Shown: one piece after another, positions 1-8,757 of the stretch | Layout of the letters: each line of letters starts with the position of its first letter | Position numbering within the stretch: position 1 is the first letter of the stretch | Source: Glutamicibacter ardleyensis | Lineage (GTDB): Bacteria > Actinomycetota > Actinomycetes > Actinomycetales > Micrococcaceae | Length of the DNA: 64,000 nucleotides | Reading direction: 5' to 3' | NCBI RefSeq assembly: GCF_014644555.1 | Contig: NZ_BMKX01000002.1 | Span: 248,001 to 312,000 of the forward strand | Notes under the pieces: generated by a model | What the model was told of the DNA's origin: nothing | Databases searched by the model: none | What the model saw: only the letters and a program-made list of their open reading frames with translations | Translations under genes and position numbers: made by a program

Positions 1-566
1 GGAATCGCGTTGTCGGTTACCAGTGCGATCCATGTAGGGTTCGCATCTGCGCTCTGGCGAACATAAACGAAGTTTGTCTCATCCATCACCAAACCGAATT
101 CCCAGTAGGAGACGTCCTGGATCTGGTTGCTCTTCCAGCGAGCGAAGTTTGCGTATTCATCGCCAGAAACCTGTGGCGCAAAAACTTTAAAGTCGGCAAC
201 GCCCGATACCTCGCTGGCCACGGCCTGCAAATCTACCGGATGCTGAAAGGATTCTTCCTTGTTCGCCGGGTTCAGCAGCAACAACGGAATGATCACCGCA
301 ATGGTGAAGCCTACCGATAAGAGCATGCCTTTGAAAGTTTGGTTTGCACGCTTTGACTGCTTTTCGGTCAGCAGCGGCGTGAATGGCAGATCCTCAAAGG
401 TTGCTTCGGGGTCGTTCAAATCACGACGTATCGGCTGTTCGCCTACCGGGACATCATTCTGGGAAGTATTCTCTGGCTGCACAATCCCCATTCTCCCCGA
501 AGTTCCTGTGCAAATCGAACCGAGGTGCCCAATCACACGTAGACGCTTGCTCAGTTTATGCGACAT
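1..566 (-). CDS. DUF4245 domain-containing protein (3' part cut off by window edge)
   Basis: Reading the minus strand from an ATG at 566 gives an open frame that runs off the window start, so only the N-terminal ~188 residues are visible. After a hydrophilic N-terminus there is one hydrophobic segment (about residues 78-92, ending LLLLNPANKEE). A short extracytoplasmic part follows with YANFARWKS and YWEFGLV, typical of the actinobacterial DUF4245 family of single-pass membrane proteins of unknown function. A second start (ATG at 491, MGIVQPEN) is equally plausible because neither start has a well-spaced ribosome binding site. It is divergent from glpX, the usual neighbour of DUF4245 genes. 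Function unknown. Confidence 0.8.
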   Translation of the reverse strand, partial: MSHKLSKRLRVIGHLGSICTGTSGRMGIVQPENTSQNDVPVGEQPIRRDLNDPEATFEDLPFTPLLTEKQSKRANQTFKGMLLSVGFTIAVIIPLLLLNPANKEESFQHPVDLQAVASEVSGVADFKVFAPQVSGDEYANFARWKSNQIQDVSYWEFGLVMDETNFVYVRQSADANPTWIALVTDNAI

Positions 567-637
567 GAATTACAAGCAGAAAAACGATGGGGATATGATG
601 GAGGTGTTTGCATAGGCGCAATGACTACGACTCAGTG

Positions 638-1672
638 ATGGGATCTTTCGTGACCGAAGACAACAATTATGCCCACCTATCTCCGCGACTGTCGGTAACC
701 GACGCGGAACCGGACCGCAACCTCGCACTGGAGCTGGTGCGCGCAACGGAAGCGGCAGCCATCGCTTCATCCCCGTGGGTTGGATTCGGTGACAAGAATG
801 CCGCCGACGGCGCAGCAGTAGATGCCATGCGTGGCCTACTATCCACAGTGAACTTCAACGGCGTCGTGGTAATCGGCGAAGGCGAAAAAGACGAAGCCCC
901 GATGCTGTTCAACGGCGAACAGGTTGGCAACGGCTCCGGAGCCGAATGCGATGTTGCTGTTGACCCAATCGATGGCACCCGTTTGACCGCACTTGGTCTG
1001 AACAACGCCCTGTCGGTTCTGGCTGTGGCCGACCGCGGTTCGATGTTTGATCCTTCTGCCGTGTTCTACATGGAAAAGCTCGTTACCGGTCCCGAAGCGG
1101 CCGACCTGGTTGATCTGCGTTTGCCGGTCAAGCAGAACTTGCACCTGATCGCTAAGGCCAAGGGCAAGAAGATCAGCCAGATCACCGTCACCTTGCTGGA
1201 CCGCCCGCGCCATGCCGGACTCATCGAAGAAATTCGTGCTGCCGGCGCTCGCACCAAGCTTTTGATGGACGGCGACGTTGCAGGCGCCATCGCGGCAACC
1301 CGTGAAGGTACCGGCGTTGATGCCTTGATGGGTATCGGCGGCACTCCTGAGGGTATCGTCACCGCATGTGCCATCAAGGCAATGGGTGGCGTGATTCAGG
1401 GCCGTCTGTGGCCAACCGATGATGACGAGAAGCAGAAGGCGATCGACGCTGGCCACGAACTAGGCCGCGTTTTGACCACCAATGATCTGGTCACTTCCGA
1501 TAACTGCTACTTCGCAGCCACCGGCATCACCGATGGTGATCTGTTGCGCGGAGTACGTTACAAGAATGGTCGCATCCACACCCAGTCGATCGTGACTCGT
1601 GCCAAGTCTGGCACCATCCGCTTTGTTGATGGTGAGCACCAGCAAGACAAGTGGGAAGCTTACACCCGCTAA
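638..1672 (+). CDS. glpX: Class II fructose-1,6-bisphosphatase
   Basis: GlpX hydrolyses fructose 1,6-bisphosphate to fructose 6-phosphate in gluconeogenesis and is the usual FBPase of actinobacteria. The 344-residue product shows the family motifs [11 protein letters not shown], the metal-binding [10 protein letters not shown], and [10 protein letters not shown] near the C-terminus. The frame can also start at a TTG at 608 (MHRRND), where GGAGG (600-604) lies only 3 nt upstream. I prefer the ATG at 638 because family members begin close to the NYxxLSPxL segment. The gene is divergent from the DUF4245 gene and convergent with manA, separated from it by a strong hairpin. Confidence 0.95.
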   Translation: MGSFVTEDNNYAHLSPRLSVTDAEPDRNLALELVRATEAAAIASSPWVGFGDKNAADGAAVDAMRGLLSTVNFNGVVVIGEGEKDEAPMLFNGEQVGNGSGAECDVAVDPIDGTRLTALGLNNALSVLAVADRGSMFDPSAVFYMEKLVTGPEAADLVDLRLPVKQNLHLIAKAKGKKISQITVTLLDRPRHAGLIEEIRAAGARTKLLMDGDVAGAIAATREGTGVDALMGIGGTPEGIVTACAIKAMGGVIQGRLWPTDDDEKQKAIDAGHELGRVLTTNDLVTSDNCYFAATGITDGDLLRGVRYKNGRIHTQSIVTRAKSGTIRFVDGEHQQDKWEAYTR

Positions 1673-1687
1673 AAACGAGTTAACCAT

Positions 1688-1728
1688 TCAAGCCGCTGGC
1701 TTCCCTCGAGAGGAAGCCAGCGGCTTGA
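1688..1728. terminator. Bidirectional terminator between glpX and manA
   Basis: A perfect 17-bp inverted repeat (arms 1688-1704 and 1712-1728, 7-nt loop) lies between two convergent genes. A short T-rich stretch follows on the plus side. Its symmetry suggests it stops transcription from both sides. Confidence 0.85.
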
Positions 1729-1744
1729 ATTGTTTAATGACTGA

Positions 1745-2959
1745 TTAGTTCGATTTTTCCTGTGCACTGGCGGCAAAAAGTGTGGCTGGTTCGGAACTGC
1801 GAGAAATCGCTCCGACCGGCAAATCTTCGGCAGTGATGAATGCCGAATCACCGCGGGACAGCTGCAAGGACTGCGTGGCAGATTCCAAGGTGAACTCCCC
1901 GGCGGTGCAGAGCACCACCGATGCACCGTGGAGCTGCAACTCGGTACGCACTTGCGCCTGGTGAGTTTGGGTAACCTGCAACTGAAATTCGTCAAAGTTT
2001 GGCTGGAACAATTGCGAATGATCTGAAACCTTGAGGCCTGCCAACAGCGGAGCCGCGGAGGGTTCGGCGATGGAGATCTCCAATAGTTCGGGAACATCGA
2101 TGTGTTTGCTGGTCAGCCCGCCGCGTAACACGTTGTCTGAATTCGCCATCACCTCGATACCAAGCCCGCGCAGGTAAGCGTGGACATTACCGGCGCCGAG
2201 GCTGATCGCCTCGCCAGGCTTTAAGAACACCAAATTCAGTAGCAGCGCCACCAAGACGCCAGCGTCGCCTGGATAGATCTCGTTGATCCTGACCAACTCG
2301 GCAAGCTGGACGTTCTCTTGCAGTGCCGGATCGGCCGAGATAGCGCCACAAAGGTTGAGCACTAGATCGCTGATTCCGCGACCACCGGTAAGCACGTAGC
2401 GCAGCGAGTGCCCCAGCGGTTCGCCACCCTCCAGTAAGCGAATCAGTTCGCTGACAAGTTTTGTGTCGTTGGTAGAAAGTCGGGGCAGGAAAAGCCGTAA
2501 GTCAGCAACGATGTCCTGTGGAACACGGAAGCCTGATAACGCCACAAAATCGGTGAGTGCGTACAGCATTTCCGGTTTGTGGTTGTCATCTTTGTAGTTT
2601 CGATTCGCCGCGTCGCGGGCGACGCCTGCTGCTTCTTCCTTGGCGAAACGTTCACGGGCTTGGTCTAGGGTCGGGTGAACTTGAATCGACAACGGCTGGG
2701 AAGCGGAGAGCACCTTGAACAGGAATGGCAACCGGCCATAGCGTGCTTCGAGGTCCGCACCAAGCATTGCCGCCGAGTTCGCGGCAATAACCTCGTGCAA
2801 TGGCTCGCCACTGTCCAGCACCGTGCTCGGGCACCCGGGGTGGGCGCCGAGCCACAGTTCAGCCTGAGGGCTGATGGTTGCTGGTTGTCCCAACAACTCG
2901 GTGATTTCTTGCGTTGAACCCCAATGGTAATCCCGAATGGAATTTTTCAACTCAAACAC
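1745..2959 (-). CDS. manA: Mannose-6-phosphate isomerase, class I
   Basis: ManA interconverts fructose 6-phosphate and mannose 6-phosphate, feeding GDP-mannose and mannosylation; the window also encodes a Pmt mannosyltransferase. The 404-residue protein is a type I cupin PMI. The zinc ligands are visible in SIQVHP (Q93, H95), KPE (E130) and GNVHAYL (His about 270). It starts at a GTG. It follows the LCP gene on the same strand after an 83-nt gap holding a direct repeat of CGTAACCGTG, so it may have its own promoter. In mycobacteria manA sits near manB and DUF3499; here manB is absent from the window. Confidence 0.95.
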   Translation of the reverse strand: MFELKNSIRDYHWGSTQEITELLGQPATISPQAELWLGAHPGCPSTVLDSGEPLHEVIAANSAAMLGADLEARYGRLPFLFKVLSASQPLSIQVHPTLDQARERFAKEEAAGVARDAANRNYKDDNHKPEMLYALTDFVALSGFRVPQDIVADLRLFLPRLSTNDTKLVSELIRLLEGGEPLGHSLRYVLTGGRGISDLVLNLCGAISADPALQENVQLAELVRINEIYPGDAGVLVALLLNLVFLKPGEAISLGAGNVHAYLRGLGIEVMANSDNVLRGGLTSKHIDVPELLEISIAEPSAAPLLAGLKVSDHSQLFQPNFDEFQLQVTQTHQAQVRTELQLHGASVVLCTAGEFTLESATQSLQLSRGDSAFITAEDLPVGAISRSSEPATLFAASAQEKSN

Positions 2960-3013
2960 GTTTTGTACCCTTAACTTTCACTAACGATCATGGTTTCAAA
3001 ACGGTCGGGGGGT

Positions 3014-3034
3014 CGTAACCGTGGCGTAACCGTG
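3014..3034. promoter_or_regulatory. 11-bp-spaced direct repeat upstream of manA
   Basis: CGTAACCGTG occurs at 3014-3023 and again at 3025-3034, one base apart, giving an 11-bp period on the same helix face. It sits in the short gap between the LCP gene and the GTG of manA. OmpR-family regulators such as MtrA bind tandem half-sites with this spacing; assignment to MtrA is an inference. Confidence 0.35.
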
Positions 3035-3042
3035 AAGGCTCT

Positions 3043-4665
3043 TTATGGAACCGAGCATTCGTCGTTGTTTGCGGCGATCTGAGCCAGACGCGTATTCTGG
3101 CCAATCATTTCAAGCTCTACCAGGTACTGCTCATCGATAGGGGAGCCATCGCGCTTGGTCATTGGTACTTCATCACCGTTGGATAGCTTCGGGGCATCGT
3201 TGATGTCTGTGGCTTCTTCCGGGGCTTCCTCAGTGGGTTCTGCCGAGCCACTAGCCTCGGTAGTCTCCTTGGACTTCTCTGGGTCTTGGGACTTCTTGGA
3301 TTCCTTGGGCTTCTTTGGTGCGTTCTGCTTTTCGATGATTCCGTTGATGCGATCATGAATCTTATCAAAGTCAGGGTACGTGGAGAAGGAACGTTCGAAG
3401 TCCGGAGAACCAAGAGTCAGGCGGCTAAATGGTGTACCAGCGACCTTGTCGGCGACTGAAACGAAGGAACTGAGCTGGCTTGCAGGAATGTTCGTTTCAA
3501 CCAGCTGCTCGCCGGCCTGCATGATGCTGCTGAAGTTTGTCAGGATGGTCTGCGGGGTGAACTGCTTGATAATTGCCTGCTGCAGGCACTGCTGGCGCTT
3601 GATGCGGTGGTAGTCGTCGGTGAAATCACGCGAACGAGCAAACCAGAGTGCGTCCTTGCCGTTGAAGGTCTGCACCCCTGGAGCGAACCAGTGGGTGTTG
3701 ACTAGCGAGTTTTCCCACTTCTTCCCGTTGTAAGGGACCCAGCCACCGGAATCGATGGTTACCCCGCCCAAGGCGTCAACGAAGTTCGCAAAGCCGGCCA
3801 TGTCAACCATGACGTAACCCTGAACCTTGAGATCGGTGGTTCCCGATAGTGCGTCCATGACCGCCTGGGCGCCAACGTTTTTCACCGAGTCTGGGAAAGC
3901 ATCGGCGTGGTTGTCTACCGCATCGCGATAAATGGCGTTGAACAGGCATTCGTCGCCGCAGTCATAACCGTCAGGGTAGACCTCGGCCATCGGGGAATCC
4001 TTGGCGAAGCGGGCCTTCTGGAAGTTACGCGGTACGGAGATCATCAGCGATTTGCCGGTTTTGGCGTCTACCGAAAGCAGCGCTATCGAGTCGGTACGTA
4101 CCCCGTCACGGTTTGAACCGGAGTCTGCGCCGAGCACCGCAATGTTGTAACGCCCGTTGACCGGGTCAAAGGCAGGACCTTCGTCAAAGACTTTAACGAT
4201 GGTTTCGCGACCGGTATTCAGGATGGACGCACCATAAACGAAGATGCCGCTGGTGGCGATGACCGCCGCCAGCGTGAAGATCGTGACGATCGCGCGCATC
4301 CCGGGAGCCAGCATGCGTGGCCTGATGATGAACAGCGTGTTGATGAACATGATCAGCCAGCCCACGGCGAGTACCGAGAGCACCACAATCAGGAACAACT
4401 GGAAGTTAGGATGTGCCGCCCAGCCAAGCAGGATTGAGCGGTTAATAAAGTACAGGGCCGCGAGCAGGATGAGCACTGCCCAGCACAGCATGGTGACCGT
4501 GACCGCGATCCGTCCCAGCTTGCGGTTTCCTGCGATGAGCTGAGCGCTACCGGGGAAAATTATGGTCAGAATGACCAGAATTATGGCGCGTTTGCTCCGG
4601 GCCGGAGAGGAAATGCTCTCCGGGTTCCGAAGCGGACTTGGAGCGCGGTGACTGGCAGAACCCAT
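3043..4665 (-). CDS. LCP family protein (LytR-CpsA-Psr cell-wall glycopolymer ligase)
   Basis: LCP enzymes move lipid-linked glycopolymers onto peptidoglycan outside the membrane; in actinobacteria they attach arabinogalactan or teichoic-acid-like polymers. The 540-residue protein has about four hydrophobic segments in residues 25-150. The LCP core follows, with NIAVLGADSG, a conserved RTDSIALLSVD, SVPRNF and FARSRDFTDDYHRIKRQQ, the Arg/Asp-rich lipid-phosphate-binding elements. The C-terminal ~100 residues are a Lys/Glu/Pro/Ser-rich low-complexity tail. The gene lies 17 nt after purE on the same strand, so purK-purE-LCP probably share a transcript. Confidence 0.92.
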   Translation of the reverse strand: MGSASHRAPSPLRNPESISSPARSKRAIILVILTIIFPGSAQLIAGNRKLGRIAVTVTMLCWAVLILLAALYFINRSILLGWAAHPNFQLFLIVVLSVLAVGWLIMFINTLFIIRPRMLAPGMRAIVTIFTLAAVIATSGIFVYGASILNTGRETIVKVFDEGPAFDPVNGRYNIAVLGADSGSNRDGVRTDSIALLSVDAKTGKSLMISVPRNFQKARFAKDSPMAEVYPDGYDCGDECLFNAIYRDAVDNHADAFPDSVKNVGAQAVMDALSGTTDLKVQGYVMVDMAGFANFVDALGGVTIDSGGWVPYNGKKWENSLVNTHWFAPGVQTFNGKDALWFARSRDFTDDYHRIKRQQCLQQAIIKQFTPQTILTNFSSIMQAGEQLVETNIPASQLSSFVSVADKVAGTPFSRLTLGSPDFERSFSTYPDFDKIHDRINGIIEKQNAPKKPKESKKSQDPEKSKETTEASGSAEPTEEAPEEATDINDAPKLSNGDEVPMTKRDGSPIDEQYLVELEMIGQNTRLAQIAANNDECSVP

Positions 4666-4682
4666 GTACTTAGTGACTTTCC

Positions 4683-5213
4683 TTAGGAAGAGAAGTTCTC
4701 GTTGGCAACCTCGGCACGCAACGCGGCGCCCTTGGCGTAGGCAGACTCGCGCAGCGAGTCTGCAAAGGCTAGCAACTTAACCTGTAACGACTTAGCAAGC
4801 TCATCGGTTCCCGACGCCAGCATACGCACAGCTAACAAGCCGGCATTGCGGGCACCACCGATGGAGACCGTAGCCACCGGAACTCCGGCTGGCATCTGCA
4901 CGATGGACAGCAAAGAATCCATTCCATCAAGCTTGGCTAATGGTACCGGAACACCGACCACCGGAAGTGGCGTCACCGAAGCGAGCATTCCCGGCAGGTG
5001 CGCGGCGCCGCCGGCACCGGCGATGATCACGCGCAGGCCACGAGCGTGGGCCTGCTGGCCGTACTCGATCATTTCGGTCGGCATGCGGTGCGCCGAGACG
5101 ACATCGGCCTCGAAGGGGATGCCGAATTCGGTCAGTGCCTCGGCGGCTAGGCGCATGACGGGCCAGTCCGAGTCTGAGCCCATGACGAGTCCGACAAGTG
5201 GTGCTTGAGTCAT
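4683..5213 (-). CDS. purE: N5-carboxyaminoimidazole ribonucleotide mutase
   Basis: PurE (class I) converts N5-CAIR to CAIR in purine biosynthesis, after PurK. The 176-residue product has the full class I signature: GSDSDWPVM near the N-terminus, SAHRMP, and [11 protein letters not shown], which form the active site. It lies 54 nt downstream of purK in the same direction, the standard purK-purE order. No insertion or truncation is seen. Confidence 0.97.
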   Translation of the reverse strand: MTQAPLVGLVMGSDSDWPVMRLAAEALTEFGIPFEADVVSAHRMPTEMIEYGQQAHARGLRVIIAGAGGAAHLPGMLASVTPLPVVGVPVPLAKLDGMDSLLSIVQMPAGVPVATVSIGGARNAGLLAVRMLASGTDELAKSLQVKLLAFADSLRESAYAKGAALRAEVANENFSS

Positions 5214-5267
5214 TTGAATTAAAATCCTTGAATGTCGTGGCCCGGTTCAATGAGCCTAGGTGAAAGC

Positions 5268-6428
5268 CTAAGCGGTCTCGGGCAGACCATCTCGGATTAA
5301 GCTGGCCACTGCGTCGGCGCGTTCGCGTAGTTCGGCGACGCTCTGCGTCTTCGTGCCAACGACGTTCACGTGTCCGATCTTGCGTCCGGGACGCACAGAT
5401 TTCCCGTAGGAATGCACCTTAACTTCGGGTGCGGCAGCCAAAGCGGCTTGGTAGGCGGAGAACAAATCTTGATTTGCTCCACCCAGGAAATTCTTCATTA
5501 CGGTGACCCCGAGCTCGCGGGTTTCGCCCAGTGGCAAATCCAAGACCGCGCGCAGGTGCTGTTCAAACTGGCTGGTGACCGAACCGTTCATGGTCCAGTG
5601 CCCGGTGTTGTGTGGGCGCATGGCCAACTCGTTAATCACGAAGCCGGCACCCTGTCCGGGAGTTTCGAAGAGCTCTGCTGCCATGACGCCAGTAACGCCG
5701 AATTCTTCGGCGATACGTATGGCAGCCTGTGAGGCCGTGGCCGCAGTTTCATCGGAGATGTCTTGGGCGGGGGCAATGACTTCGTCGCAGACGCCTGCCA
5801 CCTGAATGGTGTGGACTACCGGCCAGGCTTTGGTTTCGCCCGAGGGAGTGCGTGCCACCATGGCTGACAGCTCGCGGGTGAATTCCACCTTGTCTTCGGC
5901 CAATAAGGCACCGTGCGCGAACCAGTCCTCGCAGTCTTTGGCCTGTTCTGCGTTATCGAGCATGCGTACGCCCTTGCCGTCGTAACCACCGCGTGGGGTT
6001 TTGAGCACAATCGGCCATCCGGTTTGCTCGCCAAAGGCAAGTAACTGGGCAACATTCTTTACCTTCGCCCACGCTGGATTTGGCAGTCCAAGCTTTTCGA
6101 TTGCCGCACGCATCACCAGCTTGTCCTGGGCATGGATCAGAGCTTCGGGACGTGGCTGGACGTTGACTCCCTCATTGATCAGTGTGGTGAGGAACTCATT
6201 AGGAACATGCTCATGATCAAAGGTCACGACATCTTTACCCTGGGCAAAAGCGCGCAGGGTGGCCAAGTCTTTGTAGTCACCAACGGGCGCATCGGGCACA
6301 CAACGTGCCGCCGATACGTCCGGACCTTCGGCGAGAACATGCAGTTCAAATCCGAGGTTTAGGGCCTCAGGGGCCATCATTCGGGCTAATTGCCCGCCAC
6401 CAATCACACCAATTTTAGGGAAGCTCAC
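5268..6428 (-). CDS. purK: 5-(carboxyamino)imidazole ribonucleotide synthase
   Basis: PurK uses ATP and bicarbonate to carboxylate AIR to N5-CAIR. The 386-residue ATP-grasp protein begins with the Rossmann-like GVIGGGQLARMM. It contains TPRGGYDGKGV (ATP-grasp glycine-rich loop), and FVINELAMRPHNTGHW holds the Mg/ATP ligands. The start is a GTG with AGGAG only 1-2 nt upstream, unusually close. It heads the purK-purE-LCP gene string and is divergent from the GtrA gene. Confidence 0.97.
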   Translation of the reverse strand: MSFPKIGVIGGGQLARMMAPEALNLGFELHVLAEGPDVSAARCVPDAPVGDYKDLATLRAFAQGKDVVTFDHEHVPNEFLTTLINEGVNVQPRPEALIHAQDKLVMRAAIEKLGLPNPAWAKVKNVAQLLAFGEQTGWPIVLKTPRGGYDGKGVRMLDNAEQAKDCEDWFAHGALLAEDKVEFTRELSAMVARTPSGETKAWPVVHTIQVAGVCDEVIAPAQDISDETAATASQAAIRIAEEFGVTGVMAAELFETPGQGAGFVINELAMRPHNTGHWTMNGSVTSQFEQHLRAVLDLPLGETRELGVTVMKNFLGGANQDLFSAYQAALAAAPEVKVHSYGKSVRPGRKIGHVNVVGTKTQSVAELRERADAVASLIRDGLPETA

Positions 6429-6669
6429 TCTCCTAGGTTAGCGAAAGAGTTCCAGCTTCCCGTCTTCGCGTTGACTGATTACTCACGAAATCCGGGGTTT
6501 TGTCAGGAAATGCGGATAAAATAGGTAGCTAGTGTTCCTGCGCCTTGGCGTAAAAGGGCACCACCAAACTACTGACCTAGGGAACTGAACTTCCCAAGAT
6601 TCTGACGATCTTGTGGTCGTATCGATGTCTGCATCGACACGCGAGCCACGTTGATTTGTCTGGAGGAAA

Positions 6670-7227
6670 ATGTTCGAGCGCATTACACAAAAACTAACCG
6701 GACTTATTTCGATGCTGTGGCGCGAAGTGGCAAAGTTCGGCGTTGTCGGCGGAATCGCGTTCATCATCGACTCTGGAATTTATGTCTGGTTGCTTCATGG
6801 CCCAATGAGCGATTCACAGGTTAAAGCGAAGATCATTGCTGGCATCGTGGCGACCCTGTTCTCCTGGGTGGCCAACCGCTATTGGACGTTCCGTCATCGT
6901 CGCCAAGCTAATGTGGCCCGTGAATTGGTGATGTTCCTGATTATGAATGCCATCGGTTTGGGTATCGCCGCAGCCTGTGTTTGGTTCACCAAATACGTAC
7001 TAAATATGACGGACCCGACCAGCGTCTTTATTGCCGGTTCCGTGGTTGGTCTGGTGTTGGGAACAATCTTCCGATTCTTTGCCTACCGCTTCTGGGTCTT
7101 CGGCGCAGAAATGGACCAAGACGCAGAATTCGCCCACGACCACGAACTGCTGACCCTGCGCGAAAACGGAGCCGATACCCAGAGTGTTACTCCGGATACC
7201 GGCACCATTCCTACCGCCAAGAGCTAA
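6670..7227 (+). CDS. GtrA family membrane protein
   Basis: GtrA-like proteins are small four-helix membrane proteins thought to flip polyprenyl-linked sugars for cell-surface glycosylation. The 185-residue product has four hydrophobic segments (about residues 20-45, 55-75, 88-112, 118-142) with the family-typical VANRYWTFRHRR between helices 2 and 3 and FFAYRFWVF after helix 4. The C-terminal ~40 residues are acidic and cytoplasmic. A strong GGAGG ends a few nt before the ATG. The stop codon overlaps the stop of the convergent TIGR03089 gene. GtrA genes next to purK are common in actinobacteria. Confidence 0.88.
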   Translation: MFERITQKLTGLISMLWREVAKFGVVGGIAFIIDSGIYVWLLHGPMSDSQVKAKIIAGIVATLFSWVANRYWTFRHRRQANVARELVMFLIMNAIGLGIAAACVWFTKYVLNMTDPTSVFIAGSVVGLVLGTIFRFFAYRFWVFGAEMDQDAEFAHDHELLTLRENGADTQSVTPDTGTIPTAKS

Positions 7228-7952
7228 ACAGCTGGCACGTAGTCGTGACTGATCTTTTCTCCTTGACGGAGCCGGTCACTGACTTCCATTTGCGCCTCAA
7301 CAAGCACGATGGAGTCTCCAGCCTTCCACTGGGCGACCGCATAGGGCAATAGTTGCAATACCGGGATATCTGCGCGAACCAAGATAGTGCCCAAGGCGTT
7401 GACCTCGGGGGCAAAAAGCTCGGCTAAGGACAGGGCATTGCCTGCGCTGTTGCGCAACGCGGTAGTTTCCCCCGATACTGCCGAGGGGTAAAACTGGTCC
7501 CCGTAAGTGCGCACATTTGCGTTGTAATCCTCGGCGACCGGGCCTAGGTCGGCGCCAAATGACAACGCCATGGCGGCGGGATTAACCGCAAGAATCTCGG
7601 ATGACCCGGGTATGCGTTGATCATTAGGGTCTTGGGTGATCCATAAGGTGGCGTTAGCGGCCTGATCATCATCAGCATCCAGTAGCGTCGCCCCGTGATG
7701 CAATACGGCCAAGCCGAGCACCAGTGATTTCCAATGAGACGGCAAATCTAGAACGATGAGGGACTCTTGTTCAAGATCGAAACACTCGCCCAATAGGTTC
7801 GCACTTTTGGCAACCCAATTGTCAAAGACCTTGCCCGAGAGCTCGATGCGTTCTCCGGATTGTGAGTACCAGGTGAGCCACGGTGTGGCATCGGAGCGGC
7901 GCGGCGCCAGTAAGCCTTCAGCGAAGGTTCCGGTAGCGGAGTTGAACGGCAT
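7224..7952 (-). CDS. TIGR03089 family protein
   Basis: The 242-residue protein matches the actinobacterial TIGR03089 family. It resembles the N-terminal part of an AMP-binding (acyl-CoA synthetase) enzyme, as in TPWLTWYSQSGERIELS and the later LDLPSHWKSLVLGLAVLHHG, but lacks the adenylation P-loop motif and C-terminal domain. Function unknown. In M. tuberculosis a homologue lies beside the LCP gene, consistent with this region. The stop codon overlaps that of gtrA (convergent). It is divergent from whiB. Confidence 0.8.
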   Translation of the reverse strand: MPFNSATGTFAEGLLAPRRSDATPWLTWYSQSGERIELSGKVFDNWVAKSANLLGECFDLEQESLIVLDLPSHWKSLVLGLAVLHHGATLLDADDDQAANATLWITQDPNDQRIPGSSEILAVNPAAMALSFGADLGPVAEDYNANVRTYGDQFYPSAVSGETTALRNSAGNALSLAELFAPEVNALGTILVRADIPVLQLLPYAVAQWKAGDSIVLVEAQMEVSDRLRQGEKISHDYVPAV

Positions 7953-8193
7953 TTTCCACCTTAATTTATTTACTGAGAATTTACCGACAATTCGCGGAAG
8001 TTGCGACTCGCCGGATTCATTGGTGTCTTTTCGTGGCGTGTTGTGCCGGGAGTTTGCTGTGAACCCTCCATAGAATAACCTCCCCGCTTGACTATGACCG
8101 AGTTACACGGCTGTAATTAGATGGTGAGTTCGGCTCGTCCATCATTTCACTACTTCGATGGAATAAAGAGAGACGTATGGATCGGGAGCATTG

Positions 8194-8757
8194 ATGGCTC
8201 GATCTTCTCAAACCAAGCGAAAGGTCAACATCAACATGACGAAGCTGGAGCAGAGGTACTCCGATTTTTCGACATCGGCAGTGGCATCCGCCCAATACGG
8301 GGTTGAAGGCGCACCGTCGGATTGGTTTGTCGATCCACAAGCTGGGGAATCCGCACGGGTAGCGGTAGCCACAGATTTGGAGACAGCTGCAGAGGACTTC
8401 CTCCGTGAGCATGCGCCGGCAGAGACCGAAGGTGGCTCGAGTGCCGGTTCGTGGGCTCCTGAGCTGGATGAAGACGAGCAGGTCCGCGAAAGTATCAAGG
8501 CGGTATGGCTCGGCGTCGGCGGAGAAGTCGACGAAGGTGAGCTGGGTTGGCAGGCCCGTGCCCTGTGTGCACAAACTGACCCCGAAGCATTTTTCCCAGA
8601 AAAGGGCGGTTCGACCCGCGACGCTAAGCGTGTCTGCGGGGCCTGTGTTGTACGTTCAGAATGTTTGGAATACGCGTTGAGCAACGACGAGCGCTTTGGC
8701 ATCTGGGGAGGGCTCTCCGAGCGCGAACGCCGCCGACTACGGAAACGAGCAATCTAA
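8194..8757 (+). CDS. whiB2: WhiB-family [4Fe-4S] transcriptional regulator (WhiB2/WhmD type)
   Basis: WhiB proteins hold an oxygen/NO-sensitive [4Fe-4S] cluster and act with the housekeeping sigma factor; WhiB2/WhmD is needed for septation. The 187-residue protein has the four cluster cysteines at about 125, 148, 151 and 157 (CGACVVRSEC), then the GIWGG turn (169-173) and a basic RRRLRKR tail. It has an unusual ~115-residue N-terminal extension, the second half rich in acidic residues. The ATG at 8194 is chosen for GGGAG at 8184-8188. The position beside GT2, DUF5719 and DUF3499 supports the WhiB2 call. Confidence 0.9.
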   Translation: MARSSQTKRKVNINMTKLEQRYSDFSTSAVASAQYGVEGAPSDWFVDPQAGESARVAVATDLETAAEDFLREHAPAETEGGSSAGSWAPELDEDEQVRESIKAVWLGVGGEVDEGELGWQARALCAQTDPEAFFPEKGGSTRDAKRVCGACVVRSECLEYALSNDERFGIWGGLSERERRRLRKRAI